DNA of 64,000 nt from Cupriavidus necator. GTDB taxonomy: Bacteria > Pseudomonadota > Gammaproteobacteria > Burkholderiales > Burkholderiaceae. Made by a program: the position numbers and the translations under genes. Positions 1-10,453 of the stretch are shown here, in pieces. The DNA is taken from positions 186,001 through 250,000 of the forward strand of contig NZ_SROX01000005.1 of assembly GCF_013141915.1 (NCBI RefSeq). The letters are read 5' to 3'. Below the pieces are notes generated by a model. That model made no database searches. It saw nothing but the letters and a program-made list of their open reading frames with translations, and was not told the DNA's origin. Each line of letters starts with the position of its first letter. Within the stretch, counting starts at the first letter, position 1.

Positions 1-52
1 GATAAAGTCAAGCCGCATACTTGGCCACTACTCCAAATTGCATCGACAAGGT

Positions 53-1171
53 ATGAACCCGACTATCACTTCGGTGGAAGCCATCCTGGTGGACCTGCCC
101 ACCATCCGCGCCCACCAGCTGGCCATGGCGACGATGCAGCAGCAGACGCTGGTGATCGTGCGGCTGCGCTGCAGCGATGGCGTGGAAGGCATCGGCGAGG
201 CCACCACCATCGGCGGGCTGTCTTATGGCGACGAAAGCCCCGAAGGCATCAAGCTGACCATCGACACCTACCTGGCGCCGGCGCTGGCCGGCCAGGATGC
301 CACCAATGTGCATGCCGCCATGGCGCGCCTGGGCAAGGTCGCGCGCGGCAACCGCTTTGCCAAGTCCGCGCTCGAGACCGCCTTGCTGGACGCGCAGGGC
401 AAGCGCCTGGGCGTGCCGCTGGCCACGCTGCTCGGCGGCGCGGTGCGCGCGACGCTGCCGGTGCTGTGGACCCTGGCCAGCGGCGATACCGCGCGCGACA
501 TTGCCGAGGCCGAGCAACTGCTGGCCCAGCGCCGGCACGACACCTTCAAGCTGAAGATCGGCCGGCGCAGCGTGCGCGACGATGTGGCGCACGTGGCCGC
601 GATCAAGCGCGCGCTGGGCGATCGCGCGCGCGTCACGGTCGATGTCAACCAGGCCTGGAACGAAGCCGACGCGGCCACCGGCATCGCCATGCTGGAGGCC
701 GCCGGCATCGACCTGATCGAGCAACCCACCCCGCGCGAGCACCGCATGGCGCTGGCGCGGCTGGCCGCGCGCTTCGTGGTGCCGATCATGGCCGACGAAG
801 CGGTGTGCGGCCCCGAGGATGCGATGGAGCTGGCGCGCATCGGCGGCGCCGACGTGTTCGCGCTGAAGATCGCCAAGGCCGGCGGCCTCTTCGGCATGCT
901 GCGCACCGCCGCGGTGGGCGATGCCGCGGGCATCGCGCTGTATGGCGGCACCATGCTCGAAGGCAGCGTCGGCACCATCGCGGCGGCGCACGGCTTCTGC
1001 ACGCTGCCGCAACTGGCATGGGGCACCGAGCTGTTCGGTCCGCTGCTGCTCAAGGACGATATCGTGCAGCAGCGGCCGCAGTACCGTGATTTCAGCCTGC
1101 ATCTGCCGGAAGGCCCGGGCCTGGGCCTGTCCCTGGATGAAGACAAGCTGGCGCACTACCGCCGCCACTGA
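53..1171 (+). CDS. catB: Muconate cycloisomerase (CatB-type)
   Basis: Enolase-superfamily enzyme that lactonises cis,cis-muconate to muconolactone in the catechol branch of the beta-ketoadipate pathway; cytosolic and metal dependent. The 372-residue product matches the family length. Visible active-site residues are the KxK pair K166/K168, metal ligands D197, E223 and D248, the second lysine K272 in ALKIAK, and E326 in GTELFG, each one position off the classical Pseudomonas numbering. An in-frame TTG lies at 38, but the ATG at 53 aligns with the family N-terminus (NPTITSVEAILVDLPTIR), so I chose it. The usual partners catC and catA are not beside it; a Bug binding protein follows 63 bp later on the same strand. 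The upstream region, where a catR would normally sit, is cut by the window edge. The family call is secure; substrate preference within the muconate-cycloisomerase group is inferred. Confidence 0.9.
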   Translation: MNPTITSVEAILVDLPTIRAHQLAMATMQQQTLVIVRLRCSDGVEGIGEATTIGGLSYGDESPEGIKLTIDTYLAPALAGQDATNVHAAMARLGKVARGNRFAKSALETALLDAQGKRLGVPLATLLGGAVRATLPVLWTLASGDTARDIAEAEQLLAQRRHDTFKLKIGRRSVRDDVAHVAAIKRALGDRARVTVDVNQAWNEADAATGIAMLEAAGIDLIEQPTPREHRMALARLAARFVVPIMADEAVCGPEDAMELARIGGADVFALKIAKAGGLFGMLRTAAVGDAAGIALYGGTMLEGSVGTIAAAHGFCTLPQLAWGTELFGPLLLKDDIVQQRPQYRDFSLHLPEGPGLGLSLDEDKLAHYRRH

Positions 1172-1234
1172 GCCGGCAAGCCATTCCACGCCGGGCGCGT
1201 TGCGCGCGCCGGCGCATCACGCAGCGAGGAGACT

Positions 1235-2230
1235 ATGAAGACGTTATTCCAGCGGCTGGCAAGCACGGGCCGCGCAGGAGCGCTGGCACTGGCCGCCGGC
1301 CTGGCGTTGGCCGCACCGGCCGCGCACGCCGCCTATCCCGACCATCCGATCCGCTGGATCGTGCCATTCCCCGCGGGCGGCGCGATGGACAACATCGCCC
1401 GCACGCTTGGCGAAGAGATGTCGCGCTCGCTCGGCCAGGCCATCGTGGTGGAAAACCGCCCGGGCGCGGGCGGCAATATCGGCGCCGAACTGGTCGCGCG
1501 CGCACCCGCCGACGGCTATACCCTGATCATCGTCGCCAACGGCATGGCCGTGAACCCGGCGCTGTACGGGCGCCTGAGCTACGACCCGGTCAAGGACTTC
1601 GCTCCGGTGTCGCTGCTGGCGGTGGTGCCCAACGTGCTGGTGGCCAACAAGGCCCGGCGCCAGGAAACCACCATCAAGGACGTGGTCGCGCATGCCAAGG
1701 CTGCGCCGGGCAAATACACCTACGCTTCGGCGGGCAATGGCACCTCGATCCACCTGGCCGGGGAACTGTTCACCTCGATGGCCGGCATCGACATGCTGCA
1801 TATCCCGTACAAGGGCAGCGGCCCGGCCATGACGGATCTTCTGGGCGGCCAGGTCGACTACATGTTCGACAGCATCACTTCGGCCAAGCCGCATATCGAT
1901 TCGGGCAAGCTGACGGCGATCGCGGTCACCACCAGCAAGCGCTCGAGCGCGCTGCCCAATGTGCCGACGGTGGCCGAAGCCGGCTTGCCCGGCTACGAAC
2001 TGTCGCCCTGGTTCGCCGCCTTCGTGCCGGCGAAGACGCCGCAGCCGGTGATCGACACGCTCAACCGCGCCATGCTCGAGGCCCTGCGCAAGCCCGCGGT
2101 GCAGAAGCGGCTGGCACTGATCGGCGCGGAGCCGATCGGCAGTACGCCCGCGGTGCTGCGCGAGCACCTCGCCAAAGAGACCGACAAGTGGGGCGCGTTG
2201 ATCCGGCAGCGGGGTATCCGCGCGGACTGA
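1235..2230 (+). CDS. Bug/TctC-family tripartite tricarboxylate transporter binding protein
   Basis: Periplasmic solute receptor of the Bug (TctC) family, 331 residues. Residues 1-32 form a Sec signal peptide with a long Ala/Leu core ending in AHA. The mature protein starts YPDHPIRWIVPFPAGG, the family signature loop that contacts carboxylate ligands, and later shows the family blocks NRPGAGGNIGAE, HIPYKGSGPA and PNVPTVAEAG. A GAGGAG ribosome site precedes the ATG by a few bases. It follows catB and probably shares its transcript, which suggests an aromatic or dicarboxylic acid ligand. No TctA/TctB membrane partners are present, which is normal for the many orphan Bug genes of Burkholderiales. 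The ligand cannot be read from sequence. Confidence 0.9.
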   Translation: MKTLFQRLASTGRAGALALAAGLALAAPAAHAAYPDHPIRWIVPFPAGGAMDNIARTLGEEMSRSLGQAIVVENRPGAGGNIGAELVARAPADGYTLIIVANGMAVNPALYGRLSYDPVKDFAPVSLLAVVPNVLVANKARRQETTIKDVVAHAKAAPGKYTYASAGNGTSIHLAGELFTSMAGIDMLHIPYKGSGPAMTDLLGGQVDYMFDSITSAKPHIDSGKLTAIAVTTSKRSSALPNVPTVAEAGLPGYELSPWFAAFVPAKTPQPVIDTLNRAMLEALRKPAVQKRLALIGAEPIGSTPAVLREHLAKETDKWGALIRQRGIRAD

Positions 2231-2525
2231 GGCACTGAGGCCCCGCAAGTGCATCGCCGCGCACTGACAACGCGGCATGGACACCATCACTCTCCCATCC
2301 CCCACTCCAGTAGGGAACAGTTCCCCGCATCCCTACCGTTAGCCCCCGCAACAAAGAGCACGGATGCCAGACCGCCGCCGGGGCCACGCGCCCCGTCGGA
2401 CCGCGCACACCGTGCCGACCGGCAGGAACGGGCGCGCAGTGGCATGCAGCCGTCGGGCATGCACCAGGGCTAGAACCATAACAACGGAAGCGCATACGTC
2501 TTCTTGGACGGTAAGGGGAGTGATC
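2231..2525. other. Intergenic region before the chemoreceptor gene
   Basis: About 295 bases without a supported gene. At 2313-2325 there is a perfect palindrome, GGGAACAGTTCCC, and a looser dyad GTAGGG (2310-2315) / CCCTAC (2331-2336) encloses it, so this could be a regulator site or a small hairpin. I see no convincing flagellar sigma-28 promoter, which might have been expected ahead of a chemoreceptor. Confidence 0.4.
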
Positions 2526-4160
2526 ATGAATTTCAGGAATCTGTCTATCCGCACGCGGATGCTGGCCGGTTTCGGCACGCTGGCGGGCGTGGTGTTGGTG
2601 GTATCGGCGTATTCGCTGCATGCGCTCGGCGATGCGACCGCCGGCTTCAATGACTATCTGAACGGCTTGAACGCGCGCGCCGCCATGGCTGAGCAAGTCC
2701 GCAGCGCGGTCGACCGGCGCGCCATCGCGGCGCGCAACATGGTGCTGGTGACGGATGCGGCCGAACTGGAGCGCGAGAAGGCCGACGCCCTGCGCGCGCA
2801 TGAAGACGTGCAGGCCCGGCTGGCGCGGCTCAACGAGATGGTGCGCCAGCCTGGCGTCAGCGACGAAGCGCGCAAGCTGGTCGAGGACGTGGCCAAGGTC
2901 GAGGCGCAGTACGGTCCGGTTGCCACCGGCATTGTCGCGCTGGCGGTGGAGCGCAAGATCGAGGAAGCGGTCGCGCGGATCGACAAGCAATGCCGTCCGT
3001 TGCTGGCGGCGCTGATCAAGTCGACCGATGCCTACGCCGAGTTCACCAGAGCGCGTCAGAATGAAATGAAGCGCAGGCTCGAGGCGGACTACGAGCGCCA
3101 GCGCAACCTGCTGATCCTGATTTCGCTGGTATCCGCTGCCATTGCACTGGCCGGCGGCGTGCTGATCACGCGCGCCATCACGCGCCCGATCCAGCGTGCC
3201 GTCGACGTGGCCGGCACCGTCGCCGGCGGCGACCTGGGCGCGCGCATCGAGGTGGACCGCGATGACGAGACCGGCCGCCTGCTGGCGGCGCTGCGCGACA
3301 TGAACGAGCGCCTGACCGCCACCGTCACCCAGGTGCGCGCCAGCAGCGGCAATATCGCCATCAGCACCAGCGAGATCGCCCTGGGCAATGCCGACCTCAG
3401 CAGCCGCACCGAGGAGCAGGCGGCCTCGCTGGAGCAGACTGCTGCCAGCATGGAAGAGCTGACCGAAACCGTGCGCCAGAACACCGAGAACGCACGCCAG
3501 GCCAGCGAGCTGGCACGCAACGCGGCGGATGTGGCGCAGCGCGGCAGCACCACGGTGCAGCGCGTGGTCGGCACCATGCAGGACATCAGCGCCAGTTCGA
3601 GCAAGATCGCGGAGATCACCGGCATCATCGAGGGCATTGCCTTCCAGACCAATATCCTGGCGCTGAACGCGGCAGTGGAAGCCGCGCGCGCGGGCGAGCA
3701 GGGGCGTGGCTTTGCCGTGGTGGCAAGCGAGGTGCGCGGGCTGGCCCAGCGCTCGTCCAGCGCGGCCAAGGAGATCAAGGAACTGATCGAGGCGTCGGGC
3801 CGGCAGGTGCAGGATGGTTCGTCGCTGGCCAGCGAGGCCGGCCAGACCATGGCCGAGGTGACCCAGGCGGTGGCGCGCGTGACCGGCATCGTCGAGGAAA
3901 TCGCCACGGCGTCGGCCGAGCAGACCCGCGGCATCGAGCAGGTCAACCAGGCCATCGTGCAGATCGACCAGGTGACGCAGCAGAACGCGTCGCTGGTGAG
4001 CGAGGCGGCCAACGCCTCGCGCGCGCTGGAAGAACAGGGCCGCGAACTGAGCGAGGTGGTGGCTTTCTTCCGCCTGCCGGGCGAAGCGGGGACCATGCCG
4101 TCGGCCGCCGGTACCCCGGCCGCGCCGCGGCGCGCGGCGCACCGGCTGGCCACGGCATAG
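2526..4160 (+). CDS. Methyl-accepting chemotaxis protein
   Basis: Transmembrane chemoreceptor, 544 residues, signalling to CheW/CheA. A short cytoplasmic tip is followed by TM1 (about 12-31), a periplasmic four-helix-type ligand domain (about 32-190), TM2 (about 191-211), a HAMP domain ([17 protein letters not shown] onward) and a long coiled-coil signalling domain. The hairpin tip is clear: [21 protein letters not shown] followed by [12 protein letters not shown]-rich methylation helices flank it. The tail ends LATA, so it lacks the pentapeptide tether for CheR/CheB seen in Tar/Tsr. An open frame extends upstream to 2364, but the ATG at 2526 follows GTAAGGGGAGTG and begins the standard MCP N-terminus. 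The ligand is unknown. Confidence 0.95.
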   Translation: MNFRNLSIRTRMLAGFGTLAGVVLVVSAYSLHALGDATAGFNDYLNGLNARAAMAEQVRSAVDRRAIAARNMVLVTDAAELEREKADALRAHEDVQARLARLNEMVRQPGVSDEARKLVEDVAKVEAQYGPVATGIVALAVERKIEEAVARIDKQCRPLLAALIKSTDAYAEFTRARQNEMKRRLEADYERQRNLLILISLVSAAIALAGGVLITRAITRPIQRAVDVAGTVAGGDLGARIEVDRDDETGRLLAALRDMNERLTATVTQVRASSGNIAISTSEIALGNADLSSRTEEQAASLEQTAASMEELTETVRQNTENARQASELARNAADVAQRGSTTVQRVVGTMQDISASSSKIAEITGIIEGIAFQTNILALNAAVEAARAGEQGRGFAVVASEVRGLAQRSSSAAKEIKELIEASGRQVQDGSSLASEAGQTMAEVTQAVARVTGIVEEIATASAEQTRGIEQVNQAIVQIDQVTQQNASLVSEAANASRALEEQGRELSEVVAFFRLPGEAGTMPSAAGTPAAPRRAAHRLATA

Positions 4161-4236
4161 CCGCCGGCGGGGCGTAGCTGCGCGCGGGCGCCGGGACGGG
4201 TAAACTGACCGGTCCCGACTCCCTCTTGCCACCGCC

Positions 4237-5199
4237 ATGACCGCCCTGCCGATTTCTTTCGACGACGTTGCCGCCGCCCACGAACGGATCCGCGCGGCGG
4301 CCCACCGCACCCCGGTGCTGACCTCGGCCACCGCGGACGCCGCCACCGGCGCGCAGCTGTTCTTCAAGTGCGAAAACTTCCAGCGCATCGGCGCGTTCAA
4401 GTTCCGCGGCGCCTACAACGCCATTGCGCAGTTCACGCCGCAACAGAAGGCGGGCGGCGTGCTGGCGTTTTCCTCCGGCAACCACGCGCAGGCGATCGCG
4501 CTGTCCGCGCGCTTGCTGGGCGTGCAGGCGGTGATTGTGATGCCGCAGGACGCTCCCGCGATCAAGATCGAGGCCACGCGCGGCTATGGCGCCGAGGTCG
4601 TGCTGTACGACCGCTACCAGGATGACCGCGAGGCGCTGGGCCGGCGCATCGCCGCCGAGCGCGGCATGACGCTGATCCCGCCCTATGACCACCCGCATGT
4701 GATGGCCGGGCAGGGCACCGCGGCCAAGGAACTGTTCGAGGAAACCGGCCCGCTCGACATGCTGGTGGTGTGCCTGGGCGGCGGCGGGTTGCTGTCGGGC
4801 TGCGCGGTCGCGGCGCAGGCGATGTCACCGGGCTGCGCGGTATATGGCGTCGAGCCCGAAGCCGGCAACGACGGCCAGCGCAGCCTGCGCAGCGGCGAGA
4901 TCGTCCGCATCGATACGCCCCGGACCATCGCCGACGGCGCGCAGACGCCGTTCCTGGGCCACCACACCTTCGCCGTGATCCGCGAACTGGTGACCGATAT
5001 CGCCACCGTGTCGGACGCCGAGTTGGTCGACACCATGAAGTTCTTCGCCGGGCGCATGAAGATCGTTGCCGAGCCCACCGGCTGCCTGGCCGCGGCGGCG
5101 GTGCTGCACGGCAAGCTCGAGGTGAAGGGCAAGCGCGTGGGCATCATCGTGTCGGGCGGCAATGTGGACCTGAGGGCGTTTGCAGGCTTTGTAGGCTAG
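4237..5199 (+). CDS. PLP-dependent serine/threonine dehydratase-like protein (hydroxyaspartate lyase/serine racemase type)
   Basis: Fold-type II PLP enzyme of 320 residues without a regulatory ACT domain, so it is not biosynthetic IlvA. K55 in FKFRGAYNA is the Schiff-base lysine. SSGNHAQ (79-85) contacts the substrate carboxylate, GGGGLL (181-186) holds the PLP phosphate, and SGGN (306-309) lies near the pyridine ring. This size and motif set fits catabolic threonine/serine dehydratase, threo-3-hydroxyaspartate ammonia-lyase and serine racemase, which sequence alone does not separate. The start codon has only a weak ribosome site (CCTCTTGCCACCGCC), but the N-terminus aligns with the family. 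It follows the chemoreceptor by 76 bp, probably as a separate unit. Confidence 0.85.
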   Translation: MTALPISFDDVAAAHERIRAAAHRTPVLTSATADAATGAQLFFKCENFQRIGAFKFRGAYNAIAQFTPQQKAGGVLAFSSGNHAQAIALSARLLGVQAVIVMPQDAPAIKIEATRGYGAEVVLYDRYQDDREALGRRIAAERGMTLIPPYDHPHVMAGQGTAAKELFEETGPLDMLVVCLGGGGLLSGCAVAAQAMSPGCAVYGVEPEAGNDGQRSLRSGEIVRIDTPRTIADGAQTPFLGHHTFAVIRELVTDIATVSDAELVDTMKFFAGRMKIVAEPTGCLAAAAVLHGKLEVKGKRVGIIVSGGNVDLRAFAGFVG

Positions 5200-5272
5200 G
5201 GTGGCCGCTAGGGAATCCTTGGCAAGCCCCGGCCTCTAAGCTGCAAAGCGTGACGACGGGGGCAGGCTCGAC

Positions 5273-6502
<1,230 letters not shown>

Positions 6503-6613
6503 GGCCCGGCGGGAACACGCGCGCACGGGAACTCTCTTGCGCCCATCCAGCAACGCATGCAATGCGCAAGCGCCGGGGTCTGCCTGCTGTAGCCGGGACT
6601 GTACCCCGCACGG

Positions 6614-7606
6614 TCAGTCGACGAGCAGATTGATCTTCGTTGAGAATTTCTGCCAGCGATCGATGTCGGCGCTCACCAGCTTCTGGAACTCGGCAGGGGT
6701 GCTTGTCGTCGTGGCAAAGCCGAGTTGCGTGAGCGATGTCTTGATCTCGGGCTTGGCGATGGCCTTGGCAATTTCCGTGTTCAGCTTTTGCACGATCTCG
6801 GGCGGTGTATGCGCTGGCGCGAGGATGCCGAACCACTGGTCGACGTCATAGCCGGTCACCCCCAACTCGCTCACGGTGGGCACGTCGGGCAGGAACGGCG
6901 ATCGCGTCTTCGACGTGACGGCCAGTGCGCGCAGCTTGTTGCTCTTCAGATAGGGGATGGTGTTGGTCAGCGTGTTGACGCTGACATCGGCCTGGTTGCC
7001 AAGCACGTCGGCAATGGCGGGGGCACAACCCTTGTACGGAACGTGCAGCATATCCATCTTTGCCGAGGCCTTCAGCAATTCGCCGGCCAGATGCTGTGGC
7101 GTGCCGTTGCCGCACGACGCATAGCTGGGGGGTGCGGCGCTCTTGCCCGCGGCAAGCAAGTCGCTGAAAGTACGGAGCCTGGAGTGCGATGGCACGGCAA
7201 TCACCGACGGTACCGAAGCGAAGGTGATGACGGCGCTGAAATCCGACTTCGGATTGAACTGCAGCTTCTTGAAAACGCTCGGGTTGATGGCGAAGCTGCT
7301 GTTGACGATAAGCAGCGTATAGCCGTCGGCAGGGCTTTTGGCGACGAATTCGGCGCCAATATTGCCGCTGGCGCCGGGCCGGTTGTCGACCACCACCGGC
7401 TGCCCCAGCGACTTGCTGAGGTCATTGCCGAGCAGGCGCGCGAGAGAATCGGTTCCGCCTCCGGCCGGGAACGTCACCACCACGCGGATCGGCTTTTGCG
7501 GGAAGGCGTTGGCGATGTTGGCTTCGGCGCGCCCGGGCATGGTGCCCAGGGTACCAGCCAAAAACAGGAGCGATGCCAGACTGCTGACGACGGATAGGGG
7601 TCTCAT
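6614..7606 (-). CDS. Bug/TctC-family periplasmic binding protein
   Basis: Second Bug receptor, 330 residues, with a signal peptide (about 1-29) and the family hallmark PQKPIRVVVTFPAGGGTD. Further family blocks are NRPGASGNIGAE, HVPYKGCAPA and LPDVPTVSELG. It lies 43 bp downstream of the PhnN/AMP-phosphorylase-like fusion gene on the same strand, so it is probably expressed from the operator-flanked promoter at 9459-9539. A GAGG ribosome site precedes the ATG. Its place in a locus with nadC makes a pyridine carboxylate such as nicotinate or quinolinate a reasonable guess: some Bordetella Bug proteins are reported to bind nicotinate-type compounds. That ligand is an inference from context. Confidence 0.88.
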   Translation of the reverse strand: MRPLSVVSSLASLLFLAGTLGTMPGRAEANIANAFPQKPIRVVVTFPAGGGTDSLARLLGNDLSKSLGQPVVVDNRPGASGNIGAEFVAKSPADGYTLLIVNSSFAINPSVFKKLQFNPKSDFSAVITFASVPSVIAVPSHSRLRTFSDLLAAGKSAAPPSYASCGNGTPQHLAGELLKASAKMDMLHVPYKGCAPAIADVLGNQADVSVNTLTNTIPYLKSNKLRALAVTSKTRSPFLPDVPTVSELGVTGYDVDQWFGILAPAHTPPEIVQKLNTEIAKAIAKPEIKTSLTQLGFATTTSTPAEFQKLVSADIDRWQKFSTKINLLVD

Positions 7607-7649
7607 TGGTATGCCTCGTCGGTTAGGGTGAGGGAAGCGGAAAGGCCGG

Positions 7650-9455
7650 TCAATCGGGGTCTATACGCACCGCCTGGCAGCAAGCGCCGCCAGCGCGCGC
7701 GAGTGCCGCGGCCGCGTCAAGCGCTTCAGCGCAGCCGGCATGGATACGGTAGAGAGGTTGTCCCTGCACTACCTTTGTGCCACTTGTGCAAAGCATGTCG
7801 ACGCCCGCGCCGGCATCGACCGGTGCTCCGGCGGCGCGCGCCACCGCGGAAATCTGCAGGCCATCGATGCTTTTGACCCGGCCTTGCGCATCGGCAGCCA
7901 CGAGCTGCGTGTACGCACCGGCTACCACTGGCTCCGCACGGATGCCTTGCGCTGCGGCGATGCGGTCAAACGCCGCCTTTGCCTTGCCTTCGTTCAGCAG
8001 TGCGGCCGCTATTTGCATGCCGCGTTCAGAAGACCCGACTTGGGGATCGAAGGCGATGATTTCGCCGGCAAAGCGCAGCGCTTTTTCACGCAGGTCGGCG
8101 GGGGCATCGGGAGCGTTGTCGAGCACGAGACGGACGTCGCGCACTTCCAGTGCCGGTCCGACGCCGCGGCCGATCGGTCGGCTGCCGTCCGTGGCCAGTG
8201 CGCGCACGTGCAGGCCCAGGCCCTCGCCGACCTGTTCGAACAGAGCGCCAAGGGCCTCGGCATCGGCGCGCGTGGCCAGCTTGGTTTGCGGGCCGTAGGG
8301 CAAGTCGACGATGACGTGGGTAGCGCCGGCGGTGTATTTCTTCGACAGGATCGATGCCACGGACCAGCGCCGCGAATCCAGCCGTAGCGGCAGGGTGATG
8401 GCGTTCATCACGTCGTCGATCACGGAGTGGTTCAGCCGGCCGTTCCACGCAATGCATGCGCGCGCCTGAGCCACGCATCGGCGCACCTCTTCAGGCGCCA
8501 GGTCGACGCGCGCCAACGTCTCCATGGCATCGGCGGTGCCGGCCGCGGACGTGATCGCGCGCGAGGATGTCTTGGGCATCGCGAGCCCGTAGGCGGCGAC
8601 AATCGGCACCACGATCAGCGTGATGCGGCTGCCGGGAACGCCACCCATCGAATGCTTGTCGACCACAAGGGGTTCGTCCCAGTCAATGCGGGGGGTGAAG
8701 GCAGTACGCGCGCGCGCCAGCGCAACTACCTCGTCGTCCGTCAGCATGCGCGTCGCCGCAACGAGGAAGTCGGTCAGTTCTGCCCGGGTGTACCTTCCGG
8801 CAATGGCATCTTGCAACACCGCAACGTAGGCGGCTTCGTTGAGCGGTTCGCCGCGCAGCTTGGCCATCAGGTTGGCGCGGCTGGCCGGCCGTCCGGCGGC
8901 GGATGGCGCGGCGCCATGGCGCAGGGCTTCGATAAAGCGCGCGGTGCCCGCTTCCAGCGTGCTGTCATTCGGCACCGTGATACACGACACATGCGGGGGC
9001 AGCGGGGTTCCCGTGCGCGACACGCGTCTGGCGACCTGTTCGCCCGATTCCCGCCCGCGCGCGGCAATGCGCCGGGCGAGGACATCTTTCGGCGCCGTCA
9101 CCAGCACCACCACGAAGCGGGGCAAGCGGGCCGCGAGTTCGGCGATGGCGCCGCGCGAGCCATTGGCCACGACGTTGCGCCCGCGGTCGAGCTCGAGCAT
9201 CAGGGAGCTGGGCAACCCATAGCTGAGCTCGTGCGCGTTCCACGTGACCAGGAACTCTCCGCACCGTTGACGTCGCACGAACTCCGACTCCGAGACGCCC
9301 TCGTGGTCTTCGCCGGCAGAGCCGCCCGGACGCGTAATGACGCGGCGCGCGAATACGTAGCCGTCATCCAGCATGGCCCTGGCGCCGTCGATCAGGGAGT
9401 CCTTGCCGGCGCCACTGGGTCCCACGACAAAAAAGAATGTTCCCGTCGTCTTCAT
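7650..9455 (-). CDS. Fusion protein: PhnN-like ribose 1,5-bisphosphokinase + AMP/thymidine phosphorylase-like domain
   Basis: A 601-residue two-domain protein. Residues 1 to about 180 are PhnN-like (guanylate-kinase fold, ribose 1,5-bisphosphate to PRPP): P-loop GPSGAGKDS at 12-20, then [22 protein letters not shown] and VANGSR, which match E. coli PhnN block by block. An Ala/Pro/Ser linker (about 181-195) leads into a phosphorylase domain carrying [11 protein letters not shown] (267-277), [15 protein letters not shown] (295-309) and [21 protein letters not shown]. These are the signatures of the archaeal AMP phosphorylase / bacterial thymidine phosphorylase type 2 family, which releases ribose 1,5-bisphosphate from AMP. 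The N-terminal oligomerisation domain of archaeal AMP phosphorylase appears absent and is replaced by PhnN. The product of one half would be the substrate of the other, giving AMP-derived PRPP. The activities are inferred. AAGG precedes the ATG inside the left operator arm. The Bug gene follows. Confidence 0.85.
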   Translation of the reverse strand: MKTTGTFFFVVGPSGAGKDSLIDGARAMLDDGYVFARRVITRPGGSAGEDHEGVSESEFVRRQRCGEFLVTWNAHELSYGLPSSLMLELDRGRNVVANGSRGAIAELAARLPRFVVVLVTAPKDVLARRIAARGRESGEQVARRVSRTGTPLPPHVSCITVPNDSTLEAGTARFIEALRHGAAPSAAGRPASRANLMAKLRGEPLNEAAYVAVLQDAIAGRYTRAELTDFLVAATRMLTDDEVVALARARTAFTPRIDWDEPLVVDKHSMGGVPGSRITLIVVPIVAAYGLAMPKTSSRAITSAAGTADAMETLARVDLAPEEVRRCVAQARACIAWNGRLNHSVIDDVMNAITLPLRLDSRRWSVASILSKKYTAGATHVIVDLPYGPQTKLATRADAEALGALFEQVGEGLGLHVRALATDGSRPIGRGVGPALEVRDVRLVLDNAPDAPADLREKALRFAGEIIAFDPQVGSSERGMQIAAALLNEGKAKAAFDRIAAAQGIRAEPVVAGAYTQLVAADAQGRVKSIDGLQISAVARAAGAPVDAGAGVDMLCTSGTKVVQGQPLYRIHAGCAEALDAAAALARAGGACCQAVRIDPD

Positions 9456-9458
9456 TGA

Positions 9459-9539
9459 ATTACCTTAGATGTCGAAGTTGTGGAATCATGCTAGCACCGG
9501 CTCCCGGGGTGTCAAGTTAAGTTCGATGTCTAAGGTAAT
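9459..9539 (-). promoter_or_regulatory. Promoter flanked by paired operators, for the fusion gene and Bug gene
   Basis: Read on the minus strand: TTGACA (complement of 9510-9515), a 16-bp spacer, and TAGCAT (complement of 9488-9493). Two near-identical 18-bp arms in inverted orientation, ATTACCTTAGATGTCGAA (9459-9476) and TTCGATGTCTAAGGTAAT (9522-9539), lie just outside the -10 and -35. Each arm contains the roughly palindromic core TTAGAnnTCGAA. The inner arm also contains the ribosome site of the fusion gene. The arrangement is repeated at 11324-11399. The MarR protein encoded between the two sites is the obvious candidate repressor. Confidence 0.85.
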
Positions 9540-9809
9540 GCAAGCAGCGGGCCAGTCCCCGCAAATCCAGCGTGTGCGCGGCATTCGAGGTGTCGTAGGG
9601 GAAAATACGGGGATGCGCTAAGCGCAGTGATGGTGCGCCGTGCCAGCGCCGCGGGCAGGGTGCACTGATGGAGTGAACGCTACATGGAAAGGTGTGTTGG
9701 CCGCGTCGCGTGGCGGCGGTGCGCGGGCGCCGGAGGCGCTATCATGTGTGCTGTCGCTGGCACCGGTTCCACGGTGCCGCCTGCATGCGTTTTACTTTCC
9801 CTCACGACT

Positions 9810-10355
9810 ATGGCCACAAGACAGCCGGATGCCCCGGTCACGATCACGCCTGCCGATGAAGCCGATGAAGAACGGCTTGCCCACCTGGTGAAGGATGCTG
9901 CGCGGGCCTATATCCGTGCGCTGCAGTTGCGCCTGGCGGAGCATTCGGTTTCGTACGGCCACTGGACCATCCTGCGTATCCTGTGGCGGCATGATGGCCT
10001 GTCGCAGCGAGAACTGAGCGAGCGGGCCGGCGTGACCGAGCCGACGACGTTTGCGGCAGTCAAGGCGCTGGAGGCGCTGGGCTACGTCGAACGTACGCAT
10101 CTTCCCGGCAATAGGAAGAAGGTGCATGTGTTCCTCAGCAAGACCGGACGCGCGCTGCGCCGCAAGCTTGAACCGCTGGCCACCGAGGTGAATGAACTCA
10201 GCGTGCAGGGGCTGAGCGAAGCAGACGTGCTGACTACGCGCCGGGTGCTGATCACGATCGCGGAGCGTCTGGTCGCCGACGAGGTCGCGTCGGCCGAGCA
10301 TGGGCGACGGGTTCCGTCCACGCAGGAAGTCGGGCGTCTGCTCTCGGATCTGTAG
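9810..10355 (+). CDS. MarR-family transcriptional regulator
   Basis: Winged-helix regulator of 181 residues. Dimer helices come first, then the recognition helix-turn-helix (about 65-90, LSQRELSERAGVTEPTTFAAVKALEALGYVER) and the wing (about 95-110, GNRKKVHVFLSKTGRAL). An open frame extends upstream to 9684 without a good start signal; the ATG at 9810 begins a normal MarR N-terminus. The C-terminal tail (about 145-181) is a little longer than in minimal MarR proteins. It sits between two minus-strand units, phnN-deoA-bug and nadC, whose promoters share paired TTAGAnnTCGAA sites, and is the best candidate to bind them. NicR, the MarR repressor of nicotinate degradation genes, is a functional precedent. 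Effector unknown. Confidence 0.88.
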   Translation: MATRQPDAPVTITPADEADEERLAHLVKDAARAYIRALQLRLAEHSVSYGHWTILRILWRHDGLSQRELSERAGVTEPTTFAAVKALEALGYVERTHLPGNRKKVHVFLSKTGRALRRKLEPLATEVNELSVQGLSEADVLTTRRVLITIAERLVADEVASAEHGRRVPSTQEVGRLLSDL

Positions 10356-10376
10356 GCGCGCCGCAAGGGAAAAGAC

Positions 10377-10400
10377 CCTCGCCGGGCGAGACCGGCGAGG
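10377..10400. terminator. Bidirectional terminator between marR and nadC
   Basis: Perfect 9-bp stem CCTCGCCGG / CCGGCGAGG with a 6-base loop (10386-10391), between convergent genes. On the minus strand it is followed by TCTTTTCC; on the plus strand there is only a poor T-tract. It probably works mainly for the minus-strand nadC transcript. Confidence 0.6.
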
Positions 10401-10453
10401 TTGAATGCCTTGGGTAGAAGGCGTGAATCGGCCGGGATCTGGCGCCCCGGGTG

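Noticed and set aside
2364..2525. Upstream extension of the chemoreceptor frame
   Set aside because: The extra 54 residues are basic and unrelated to MCPs, and the ATG at 2526 has a good ribosome site.
2061..4400. Long antisense frame opposite the chemoreceptor and dehydratase
   Set aside because: It crosses two real genes and an intergenic region and has a repetitive His/Gln/Arg composition typical of shadow translation.
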